DNA of 64,000 bases, from assembly GCF_000150955.2 (NCBI RefSeq), contig NC_011695.1, positions 186,001-250,000 on the forward strand, read 5' to 3'. The translations under genes and the position numbers were made by a program. This DNA is from Phaeodactylum tricornutum CCAP 1055/1. Its lineage: Eukaryota; Bacillariophyta; Bacillariophyceae; Surirellales; Neidiaceae. Positions 50,083-59,449 of this stretch are shown here, in pieces. Positions within the stretch are counted from its first letter, which is position 1, and every line of letters begins with the position of its first letter. The notes under the pieces were generated by a model. The model was not told the origin of the DNA and did not search any database. It saw nothing but the letters and a program-made list of their open reading frames with translations.

Positions 50083-51696
50083 CTACTGAATTTCAATCTC
50101 ATACCCCTGAGTTCGGAGCTGCGTTTTGGTCAAATCCCAACCTTTATGATGCGCCGCGTCGACAAAGCTTTTCCAATACTCTTGGACCTGCTGCCGCGCT
50201 GCTGATTCGGCCCGATCGGAATCCTCCCTTGGTCCGTTTCTTTCAAAAGGTTTCAAGTGCGAGAGCAAGCGCGCTAGGAGAAATGCATGATAGTAAGCTT
50301 GAATTTGAACGATTGGCGTGCATTCAGAGCTTAGGGCGACTACGACGCAACGTCGGCCGTTGCCCATTGATATCAACGATGACGAAGCCGCGGAGCTTAT
50401 TATGTATGATTCGTGTTCACGGTAAAGCAGCGAATCTTCGAGTTCCGCACGTGGCTTACCCGACAATTTGGCGAAGCGATCAAACGAAACTCCAAAGTAT
50501 ATTGGGACAGAGGCTGGCTGCGGCAGGAACAAGAGTGGCTCAATCTGTGCAATTTCGGACGGCGTCGGCATAGTTTTGGGAAAAGGAGGATTTTCAAATA
50601 CGCTGCCATTCTCTGCCGTCGTCACTGCTGTTTTATTCGATAGTGTACCCGATTCGAAGAGAGCGCGTAACACTAATCGCAGTCGTGTGGTATTGAAGAC
50701 GTCAAAATGAATTATACGCATACATCGCAAGTTGGCCATGACGTGCAAGGCAGTCAAGGCTGCGTACAAAATCCATAACCTTCCTCCCGGTACAGTGGAC
50801 ACGGACTTGGCAAAAAAGGCGGCAAACACGAGCCCGAGGCTTCCAGTTACGGTGTGTTGGGCACCAAACTTGGCCTGAATATCTGAAATGTCTGATCCTT
50901 TCGCCCAATGCAGATTGATCGCCCCACCACATGCTCCGGCCGCAACGCCACACATTGCCTTGCACGCGTTACCCAACGAAATCATTGGTAGAAACAAGGT
51001 GGGTGGGCAAGCGGACGCCGCGACTTCAAGCGTGATACCGATATCGACCATGACATCGGCAAAAATACGCCACCGCTTAACGTCGGATTGAAAACGCGAG
51101 GCCGCAGCCGATGTAAAGGCCAAGCTCGCAGCCATTCCGCAGCCGTCACGGACCAAGAAATTTAACAACGCTGACAAAGCCGTAGCGCCCTCTCGACCAA
51201 CCCCGACACCTTCCAGTACACGTTGGGTCGCCAGCACGGAACGTAGCTGTGTCGACAAGTCCTGTACCCAGCTCCAAACACTGTAGCGGAGGTATCCGGG
51301 AGGAGTTCGTGCTGGATACCCTGACGGTAAAAATGTTGAGCGCAGACCGGACTGTACGTTCCTGAGGAGCACCCTCCCGACGTTTAAACGGGAGTTGAGT
51401 TCGGAGCGACCCGAGGATGAAGAAGCCGCCGTCGAATCTTCAGAATCCGCTAGCGAAAAGACCGTGAAGTGGCCTCCGTCTCGCTTTGTCGAGATAACCC
51501 GGCGAATTCTTTCGTCTGAGTGGGGCAGATCGGTGGATAACGATGGTGGTGAGGCCAGACTAAAGGCGTTGTGGATGCAGCATGAAACTAAAAGGATCCA
51601 AGTGCAAACCTGGTATCGGGAAGCGCCAGGACTCCTGACGAATTGAAAATCTGCGTTGTGGAATTGTCGATCACGATGATCCTTCATCTTTAACAT
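50083..51696 (-). CDS. RUS family protein (ROOT UVB SENSITIVE, DUF647)
   Basis: 537 residues, no intron. After a basic start comes a signal-anchor-like segment (VCTWILLVSCCIHNAFSL) with an AF-type site, so plastid or ER entry is possible. The DUF647 core follows: STFLPSGYPARTPPGYLRYS, ATQRVLEGVGVGREGATALS, LVRDGCGMAASLAFTSAAAS, FADVMVDIGITLEVAASACP, SLGNACKAMCGVAAGACGGA, and INLHWAKGSDISDIQAKFGA. This set is diagnostic. In plants RUS1 and RUS2 act in UV-B sensing, vitamin B6 status and auxin transport; the biochemical activity remains unclear, and the diatom role cannot be inferred further. Confidence 0.92.
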   Translation of the reverse strand: MLKMKDHRDRQFHNADFQFVRSPGASRYQVCTWILLVSCCIHNAFSLASPPSLSTDLPHSDERIRRVISTKRDGGHFTVFSLADSEDSTAASSSSGRSELNSRLNVGRVLLRNVQSGLRSTFLPSGYPARTPPGYLRYSVWSWVQDLSTQLRSVLATQRVLEGVGVGREGATALSALLNFLVRDGCGMAASLAFTSAAASRFQSDVKRWRIFADVMVDIGITLEVAASACPPTLFLPMISLGNACKAMCGVAAGACGGAINLHWAKGSDISDIQAKFGAQHTVTGSLGLVFAAFFAKSVSTVPGGRLWILYAALTALHVMANLRCMRIIHFDVFNTTRLRLVLRALFESGTLSNKTAVTTAENGSVFENPPFPKTMPTPSEIAQIEPLLFLPQPASVPIYFGVSFDRFAKLSGKPRAELEDSLLYREHESYIISSAASSSLISMGNGRRCVVVALSSECTPIVQIQAYYHAFLLARLLSHLKPFERNGPREDSDRAESAARQQVQEYWKSFVDAAHHKGWDLTKTQLRTQGYEIEIQ

Positions 51697-52186
51697 GAAC
51701 GAGCGCGTATCCCGAAACAGCGGGTACTCGCTAACACTGTACCAGGATCCAGACCATCGCCATGGTTTGTTGCCACTGACATTTGAAAGCCGCTCTACGT
51801 TACATACTCTTTGGAGTTTTCCTGTGAGATCGGATCTATGGTGTATGCACCATGCCTGGCAGTAGATGAATTATAAGTCCATGTGACATTTGGCAATAGA
51901 CGGAAGATCTATCTTTACAGTTAGTGAGTCCCGTCTACGTTAGCATGGTGTTTGTAGGTGTTCTTTTGATTTGGCGCATCCAAGTAGGTCAGTGTTGCTT
52001 CTCCGAGAAGATCTTCGACTTTCCAAGAGGCAAAGCGAAACGAATGTATCAGCGCAACGCTAACCTATCGAGTCCGAGATGTGACTCTCTGCATGCCTCT
52101 GTCGTACGAAGCCTTCCCTCTTCCCGGCAACGATTTTCCGACCATCGAACTTATCAAAAATAGGCAGCCCAAACAACAAAAGAGAA
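51697..52186. other. Divergent intergenic region with TTACAGTTA
   Basis: About 0.5 kb. TTACAGTTA at 51915-51923 is identical to the copies at 12283, 13708, 58565, 61027 and 61128. No gene seen. Confidence 0.45.
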
Positions 52187-52951
52187 ATGATGAAACAATC
52201 CTTCGTGCTGCTTTTTGGTTCGGTCAACGCCTTCTGGTGCGCACCGAATGGCGCGCATGGCTTCAATTTCTTCAAACCAAGCTCTACACAGGTCAAGCAT
52301 GCACAGCAACGGAGCCGCGAGCGAAAACCGCAGCCCGTCGCTCCTCCTCCACCACCTGTTTTGGAAGACGAATCCAACAACCTTTCCATGCCGGAAATTC
52401 CTGCACTCCCCCAAGATTTCAATCCCATCAGCCCCGGAGCCTGGAATTCAATTACATCCGCCGCTCTCAGATTCGCAACAAAGTTTGCTCCGAAAGCGAT
52501 TCAAGAAAAGTCGGACAGGGCAGCCCGAGTCCAAATCAACCGGCTCCCTCCAAACTCAATTGAAGTTGACTTGAACGATGTTCCCATCGTCGGACCGGCC
52601 GTTTCTGGCACTTACGCCAAAATAAAGAAGGATCGTGTTCCTAATCCGTCTGTTGTCATTGCATCTCCCAAAGACAAATTGGGGGCTGTGCAAGGAGCAT
52701 CAGCCGATGGAAAATTCGAATTCAATCTCAACGGGCTGTTGCAAACATTTCTCGACATCCAGCTGGAACCTAACAAACCGGGGGTTGCTCCGGTGAAACT
52801 GCAATCCCCGTTGATCCCAAAATGGCCCTTCGGCAAACGTAAATCGGACTGGTACAAGGTCTCCAACTGTGGCAACGGCGAAAGCTACTACTTTAACGAA
52901 AAGACAGGCGAAACCTCTTTCGACGAACCTAAGGACAGTTACAAGGATTAA
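52187..52951 (+). CDS. WW-domain protein with N-terminal signal segment
   Basis: 254 residues, no intron. The start is the first of two adjacent ATGs. An N-terminal hydrophobic stretch (QSFVLLFGSVNAFWCAP) resembles a diatom plastid signal with its NAFWCAP site. A Pro-rich part (PVAPPPPPVLED) and a middle domain with PPNSIEVDLNDVPIVGPAVS and GKFEFNLNGLLQTFLDIQLE follow; I do not recognise the latter. The C-terminus is a WW module: W at WYKVSNC, YYF, and P in SFDEP, with the second Trp replaced by Phe. WW modules bind Pro-rich peptides, so self-binding to its own Pro run is conceivable. A WW domain after a plastid address is uncommon; the location is inferred. Confidence 0.65.
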   Translation: MMKQSFVLLFGSVNAFWCAPNGAHGFNFFKPSSTQVKHAQQRSRERKPQPVAPPPPPVLEDESNNLSMPEIPALPQDFNPISPGAWNSITSAALRFATKFAPKAIQEKSDRAARVQINRLPPNSIEVDLNDVPIVGPAVSGTYAKIKKDRVPNPSVVIASPKDKLGAVQGASADGKFEFNLNGLLQTFLDIQLEPNKPGVAPVKLQSPLIPKWPFGKRKSDWYKVSNCGNGESYYFNEKTGETSFDEPKDSYKD

Positions 52952-53171
52952 TTATCAAAAAGAATCCGACCAAAGAACATGGAATCTTGACACACAAGCC
53001 AGCACAGGAATGCTTTCAAAAGCAAGGGTCAACGACAACGACTTCTGGCCACGGTTCATAAGGCTATTGTTGCTTCTCTAACTTTGCGCTCAGCAATGAC
53101 AAATAGATGTTTTGTCTGCCCAGCAGGGCGGCATAGAGATGTCGCTTTCCGCCAAGTCATCGAGTTAATTT

Positions 53172-53423
53172 TTGAGGAAATTCCCTCTTCGGGCGTCGCC
53201 TACTAGAGGCCGCAATTCCCCTATTCCGGCCAAATCCGAGATTTTCTAATGTAAGTAGTATTTTTTAAGCGCGAATTACCACCTAAGTAACACAACGAAT
53301 TAGGAACTTATCCTTTATACTTTTTTTCATGATCGTGAGGAGTATATTTCTCATGCATCGGCATCAGTCAGAGTTGGTGGTAAAAATCATTACGCATTCC
53401 TTGGCTATTAGTGCAGTCAGTAC
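53172..53423. repeat. Direct repeat, copy 1 (about 250 bp)
   Basis: This stretch matches 58734-58980 in the same orientation along its full length with scattered substitutions and small indels (for example CTACTAGAGGCC versus CTCTCTAGGCC). The pair starts at TTGAGGAAATTCCC and ends at GTGCAGTCAGTAC; flanks differ. It has no clear terminal inverted repeats and codes for nothing visible. It ends just where the decayed THIC copy begins. Kind of element unknown: a dispersed non-autonomous repeat or a segmental duplication. Confidence 0.85.
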
Positions 53424-54237
53424 TTGCCACAAGTGAACCACAACGGGGCAACTTTTCAACCCGACTCTAAGGTACCGCGTCGTTTTGGCTCCACACGTAC
53501 AAAACCTCTTAGCGCATTCCTTTGGTTTCTGCTGCGTCCATTTGGAAGACCCCGACCAACTCTACCTGGATTTTCACGATACTTGAAGCCGCAGGGCGTT
53601 GATCCCAAGATGGGGCTATACAAGCTGCGCCGGGAATACGAGCCTGAGGGCAAGTGCAAACCTTACAGTCAGATGAACTTTGCCAAACAGGGAAATGTTA
53701 CCAAAGAAATGCACTATTGCGCTACGCGAGAAAACATGGACCCCGAGTTCCTCCGTTCCGAATTAGCCCGAGGACGTGCCATTACTTATTCTAACAAAAA
53801 CTATCCCGAACTCGAGTCACAAATCTTTGGACATATGTTGTTAAGGTCAGAATCAATTTGAACATTGGAAAAAGCGAAGTTGGAAGCAATGTAAGTATGC
53901 CTGCTCTCCAAAGGCCACCAACTAGCCGCAATTGCGGTACAGAGCAGTGCGTAGACGAATGCACAGAAATGCTCACAATTTCTTGTTACCCCTTACGTTT
54001 CCAGATTGAAGCCGAATTGGAAAAGTTGCAATGGCGCATGATGTGGGGTGCCAACACATTTATGAATATAAGCAGATTCAAACATATACACCAATTCCGC
54101 TAATGGATCATTCGCAATTTTTTCCCCCGTTGGTACCATGCTCATTTACCAGGCTCTTGAAAAAGTGGACGGGATTGCCGAAGATTTCACGTGAAAAAGT
54201 TTCAAGGAGACGCTCTTGGGAAAAAAGGGAGTGACAT
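53424..54237 (+). pseudogene. thiC: Decayed THIC copy (phosphomethylpyrimidine synthase), intron retained
   Basis: Intact THIC is a plastid radical-SAM enzyme making the HMP-P pyrimidine of thiamin. The plus strand here keeps recognisable blocks in order: [59 protein letters not shown], then after a GTAAGT...TTTCCAG stretch (53891-54004, in the style of a real intron) IEAELEKLQWRMMWGAN, and in a shifted frame VGTMLIYQALEKVDGIAEDF. The frame changes several times and stops interrupt it (for example TGA in place of the conserved Trp after EDFT). The C-terminal half with the cluster cysteines is missing. The kept intron points to DNA duplication, not a retrocopy. It abuts repeat copy 1. A functional THIC presumably lies elsewhere in the genome. 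Confidence 0.85.
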
Positions 54238-55472
54238 TGTCGAATAAAAAGTCGTTGGAAAGATCCAGGAGTTCTTTCAACAATTGATCCTTGTATTCAT
54301 TGATTGGGTGAAAGGCTGCAGCGCCTGACTGTTGGTGTTGATTGTGAAACGTAGAAACGTGATGGCTTGATGTAATCAGGTCCAAGTTGTATAGTGCCAT
54401 CAACAACCGCCTCCCAAGATCCTTTCTGGGAGTATATCCGCTAATAGGTCCTGGAACTTTCTCAGTTGCCGGTGCTGTACATGAAACGACCTTGGCTGGC
54501 GATTGAAGGCAATCTTCGCATGGCCGGCATTGTTGTTGGTGAGACCTATCCGGAACGGATTGTTGACGACTTGAAGACCAAGCGCAAGAAAAGTCTCGAA
54601 AGTGTCCTTTCCATGAGAAGACAATCACAAAATTACAAGGACTACAGGGGATATGATTTAATTGAGCTACCTTCGCGACGGAAGACAGTTGTCTTCGCGA
54701 AGAAGGAGTACTGAATTGATTGCTCAAGAAATGCGCTAACGGACAAAGAAAAGGCCACAAAGCAACCTTCTAAAGCGCCGCAAAACGAAACACCGGCAGA
54801 CGTGAGATTGCAGGAGTTCGTCAGAAAATAAATTTTTGCCCATCAATGAGCTTCCTTTCGGAATCAGGATGGTTTCCACAAAATGGGATAGGCCAATACG
54901 AAGGCTGTTCACAATGAAATGCGTATTGGCACAGAAAAGCAACAAGAGGCTATGCGGGTAATTGGAGGGACTTTGGCGAATGGTTAGGAATTTTCAGATG
55001 GTCAGTCAATCTTGTTCTCGCAAAAATCACGAACAGTAAGCACAAGGCGAGTCAAGAGGTGGCAATGGTTGGCTCAATTGGAAAATGTAGAGACAATGAA
55101 AATTTACAACGAGTTCTAAATACGCCAATATTGTTTCCAATCTCTTCCGTTGGTCAACTCCAACAATTGAGTCAGTTTCTGAAAACCGGAGAGCTTTGAA
55201 TATTCCAGCAGTGCAATCTTACCAGACAACATTTTCTTTCGTTCATTTTTGCTGGAGGTTTTCTATTTAATGTCTTAAGCTTTCCATCAGTCTTTCACTA
55301 ACATAAATCCTGAAATAAATAAATTATTCTAGCTGCTGTTCTAAAGACTCTTTCATTGCCTTATGCTAATGCCGGTTGGACTTCCATACAGTTTTTCTCC
55401 TCTTCAATCAATTCTCAAAACAACCGACAATCAAGCAAAGGTGTTCTGCAAAAGGCATACACCAATGAGCTA
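54238..55472. other. Non-genic stretch with possible decayed coding fragments
   Basis: About 1.2 kb between the THIC relic and the membrane-protein gene. A plus-strand frame at 54466-54714 reads RPWLAIEGNLRMAGIVVGET and a minus-strand frame over 54146-54760 reads RKDLGRRLLMALYNLDLITS; either could be a relic of an exon, but both cannot be and I recognise neither. The rest, to 55472, is AT-rich without frames. Confidence 0.35.
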
Positions 55473-58129
55473 CTAGATCCCCCCCTCTGACAATAAGGGT
55501 TGGGTATGATCAAGGTTGCGATACCAATTCTGAATGTAGGGGATGGTGTCTTTCAAAATGTCGTTGTATGGATTGTCAAAATCGGAGAAAAACTTTTCAT
55601 TTTTGTAGTCAGGATAGTTCTTGATCACCAGCACCACAATGAAAACCAGCAACGCATTGAGAAGAACAAAGACTAGAAAGAGGCTCACAACCACAAACCA
55701 CATTCTTTCTTTAACAGATGAACTGTTGTCTCCAGAATTGTCACGGTGGGCAATATCAATTCGATGGCCAAGATCGTCTGAGGACGAGGCAGTGGGCTTG
55801 TGTTGAGCAGATTCCTGTTTTTCTTTATCTTGACTGTGCACCAGAGTAGCAATCTGGGCAGTTGAAATGAATTCCCGACAACTCAATGCGGAAGATATAG
55901 CAAATCTTTCACGGAGATTTGAACCATTTCCTTAACACTAAGAAGCCTCTTTGAAGATCCAGTCTTTCCAAGTAGCATTCTTCTAGATCCTGATGCAAGA
56001 GTTGGTCTAGTTTCACTTTCACAGTGAATCTGCACGTCATCTGACCAAGACTTGGCTTTGCTATCAAAAGAGACACTGGCAACACCATTTTTTCGTTTGC
56101 AAGTCCCTTCACCTTTCTTGAGGTTGCTGACTAAAGCTTGGGAAGTGGCTTCAACAGCAGTGGTGGTATCATCAAGAAACATCTCATCCTTTCTTGATGT
56201 GTCCCAATCCCTGCCAGACTGTAAGGCAAGTAGCTCCAAAGCAGCAGCAGCCAGGTAAATCCAATGGGCAACAAGCATTCCCAATCCAGCCACTATAAGT
56301 GTCCAATGAACTGAGTGCAAGTACTGGAACTCTGAGAGAAGAACCCACTCAAACCATATCTCAAGCACTATTTCGAGTGCTGCGTAGGCCCAAAAATTCA
56401 TGTATTTGACCAAAACAAACCAGTGCTGCATGGTTAACAGTAAAATGGGGGCAACAATATGACAACTGGGAGGGACAACGCCAGAGAGCAGTAAAGTAAT
56501 CAGCAATATTGCTGATGAATGATGGAGCACAGTTCCAGTTGAGTTCAAAAAGTCCCCAATTCGTGCTAATGTGGACTTGGATTGTTGGTACAAGGCAGTG
56601 TACATGTATGACAGTGTTTCTGGCATTCCAAACTTGAATAGACCAAAAACCAGGAAAGGAAGTGCCAAGTAGTTTTTCTGCAAGGCCAATCCAAGACATG
56701 TTGATGCCCACAAGGGGAAGAAGAACTGGGCAACCCACCACAGTGACTCTTGTTCCTCTGACCAGCCACCTTGGTCAATCAGCTTGAACCAAAACAGCAA
56801 CTCACAGCCCAAACCAGCCAAAAGCGCTGTCATCCACAGCACAAGTGCCACATAGACCTGGAAGTCTTCATCATCCAATAGAGCAATTGGCACTGTGTCG
56901 GTCACTTGCCAGGAGCCATTGTGACAGTGGTTGCCACAAAGCTTGTACAACATCTCTTCAACTTCTGTCACTGAGGGACTTGTTAGGATACTGTATTGCA
57001 AGTTGCTTTGTCCCATTGCCTCAACCAATGGGTATCTCAGCTCTGTGTTGAAGTCAACGTTGTCCCTTTCTGACAGGAGGAAGGCATTGATGTCATCAAG
57101 CTTCTTTGAGTCAATACTCAAAGACATGTACACCTGATCTGGGAGAGCTGTAAGCTCATAGAGAGCAAGTGAAAGAGATATGATGCGAGCAGCAATGAAG
57201 CCCTCTCCCTGAATAGACTGAGATGCACTACATGTGACAGATGGTATCAGAAGCTTAACCATTTTGCTAACAGGTAGTGCCCCAATTACAAATGCAGTGT
57301 TCCAGGCAATGTAGGCATCTACCCACTCCTTTCCTAGTCTGTACATGAACTGATGGCTGTCCACACTAGGACCAAACTTGATAGTACTGGCCAACGCAAC
57401 TCCAACTCTAGAATTGTTGTCATGACCAGTTTTAGCATCAAGCTTGACAGCCTCAAATATGTTGGTTTGCAGACTTTGTTGAAATCCCGGGTTGGGCACA
57501 CTTCCACCAAGAGTAGTGGTCAAAATTTCAATACTTTTTGAAATACCAAGTAGCTTCTCACGGACAAAGGTGCCCCTCGGACCTGGGAAGAAGGCTTTGT
57601 TATGAGCTTCAACTTCTTCACGACGGGATTTAAAGTGGTCAAGAAGCTCAGAAAGCAACGCAAAATTGGACAAAGAAGCGCTTGTGATTCTATCGTAAAC
57701 AATGGCATCATTGACAAGATATTCCCACACGTTTTTCTGCGAGGTGTCGCTACTGTTGGCTCCGAAGCTGGCAACATAGGGCCCGTCCAATACATCACAG
57801 ATGGAGGACATAGGAACATTTGATTTGAGACACTCACTAGACCTAGAGGTCATGGAGACAATTGGGGTTGGCTCAGTCAATAATGTTCCCAGGTGCATCC
57901 TCACTAGCTTACTGTTACTCATGCCCAGATTTAGCAAAACGAGCTCAACCAGTTGAGGGGACGACATAGGGACAGCCTCTTCAACAGTGGCAAACCACCG
58001 TCTCACGCATGAGACATCGGTGTTGTTTCCGATGTCTTGACCGGTGACAGTAGCAATGCTGGCGGAGACCAGCAAAAGAAGGAATGCAAGCAATGAGAAA
58101 ATGGGCATTTTCGCAAAAAACTCGAACAC
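55473..58129 (-). CDS. Large polytopic membrane protein of unknown family
   Basis: An uninterrupted frame 55883..58129 (748 residues) ends at a TGA, but a second frame (55473 up to about 55931) continues in another register with its own membrane helix. An 86-nt intron at 55931..56016 (donor GTGAAA, acceptor GTTAAG) joins 56017..58129 to 55473..55930 in phase and gives 856 residues; this model is inferred. N-terminal signal peptide (IFSLLAFLLLLVSASIATV), then about 430 lumenal residues with CGNHCHNGSW, about five or six helices (ALVLWMTALLAGLGCELLFW, LTLIVAGLGMLVAHWIYLAA-like), a charged loop, and in the extension VVVSLFLVFVLLNALLVFIV. No family is recognised. It lies between the two 250-bp repeats. 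Confidence 0.7.
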
Positions 58130-58733
58130 TGTGCTGGTGTTGGATTTTGTGCAGTAGAGAAAAGCCGCGGTTGCGCATGTGTTCAGGCTCGTCTGAGCAG
58201 ATCAATGAAATACATACGGGATTGGCTCTCGAATCGGGAAGACCACGATCAGGTGAAGCAGTACGGTACAGATGGTGAACTCGGTTCACTGGCAATAGCT
58301 TCTCGAAGTCAGAATCACGTGAACGTTTGATACGTGTGTGCAATATCCGTTCTATTGCTTCATGCAGTCATTTACCACCCTTTAGAGTAGTTTTCTAGTG
58401 GCAAAGTCAACATGAATCCTAATTGTAAATTAATGATCTAGTGATCTTGCAAAAGTGCTGTCCTACTTTTCAACTGGTATGGATTTCATACAAAATGAAT
58501 GATAGCTTTCTGATTGGGCATCGTCACAAAAGAGATTACATGCAGGGTCTACTACTCTTTCTGTTTACAGTTAAGTTTTCTCAGCTGTAATAGAAAACTG
58601 CAACGATAATCGTCCAGAATCGAACAAGATCAAACGTATATATGTAAAACAATGCAAAATAGAAATTATGACACGGTCTGACGGTATTAAGCTAAACGTA
58701 CAAAATACAGACGCTTGACGAGGGGGTTTTCTA
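58130..58733. other. Intergenic region before repeat copy 2
   Basis: Upstream of the membrane-protein gene, AT-rich; TTACAGTTA at 58565-58573. No gene seen. Confidence 0.4.
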
Positions 58734-58980
58734 TTGAGGAAATTCCCTCTTCGGGCGTCGCCTCTCTAGGCCGCAATTCTCCTATTCCACCCAAATCCGA
58801 GATTTTCTAAGTAGTATTTTTTGAGCGCGAATTCCTCCTAAGTAACACAACGCATTAGGAACTTATCCTTTATACTTTTTTTTCCATGATCGTGAGGAGT
58901 ATATTTCTCATGCATCGGCATCAGTCAGAGTTGGTGGTAAAAATCAATACGTATTCCTTGAGTATTAGTGCAGTCAGTAC
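58734..58980. repeat. Direct repeat, copy 2 (about 247 bp)
   Basis: Partner of 53172-53423, same orientation, 5.56 kb apart. The best preserved part is the second half (GGAACTTATCCTTTATAC, then GATCGTGAGGAGTATATTTC). Sequence after it (ATAACCTTAG) does not match that after copy 1, so the ends of the unit are well defined. Confidence 0.85.
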
Positions 58981-59449
58981 ATAACCTTAGAAGGCCTAGC
59001 TAACATAAAAACAAATATTATTGACTGTTATCTTATTCCCATTGAAACAAGATATTATGCCTGACTGGCCAAATCACTATTCTGCTTCCAGGTACCGCGC
59101 TCAAAAAATATTATTTACTGTTAGAAAATCTATTGGGGACTTGCGGCCTAGACGACGCCGGAACAGGGAATTTCCTCTTACATTAATTGTTCTGGTTTCA
59201 ACTTACAGTTTAAAATTTAACATTGACTGTGAGCGTGACTTACTGTTACAATCAAGTGTTAACTGTAATTGTACGTTTCTACCGCCACCGTTTGTTTTAC
59301 TGTTAGTCGTATGACGCAAACCTTCGTCCACTTCCACAGGGTCCAAGAACACGTATTGACGTTCGAGTTTTGGGACACTCTGTTTGGTGCATCACAGGGT
59401 CTATATCTACTGGGTCCAACAAAGTCAAAAAGCATAAGAACAAAGACAA
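58981..59449. other. Upstream region of the AIM24 gene
   Basis: About 0.47 kb from repeat copy 2 to the AIM24 start. It holds a dense cluster of the recurring 9-mer, listed separately, and no gene. Confidence 0.45.
59022..59305. promoter_or_regulatory. Cluster of TKACWGTKA motifs upstream of the AIM24 gene
   Basis: TGACTGTTA (59022-59030), TTACTGTTA (59115-59123), TTACAGTTT (near 59203), TGACTGTGA (59224-59232), TTACTGTTA (59240-59248), TTAACTGTAA (near 59259) and TTACTGTTA (59297-59305). Seven related sites in under 300 bp, ending about 145 bp before the ATG, suggest a bound control region. Which factor binds is unknown; the half-site TAACTG/TAACAG recalls Myb sites. Confidence 0.5.

Noticed and set aside
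53424-54700. TPP riboswitch near the THIC relic
   Set aside because: I looked for CTGAGA and the paired GAACCTGAT-like element and saw neither on the plus strand.
54146-54760. 204-codon minus-strand frame as a complete gene
   Set aside because: It runs across the antisense of the THIC relic, so at least its 3' part is a shadow; no family recognised.
53172-58980. The two 250-bp repeats as LTRs of a retroelement
   Set aside because: The interior shows no gag, protease, reverse transcriptase or integrase, and I see no matching short duplications at the flanks. The THIC relic and a minus-strand membrane gene fill it.
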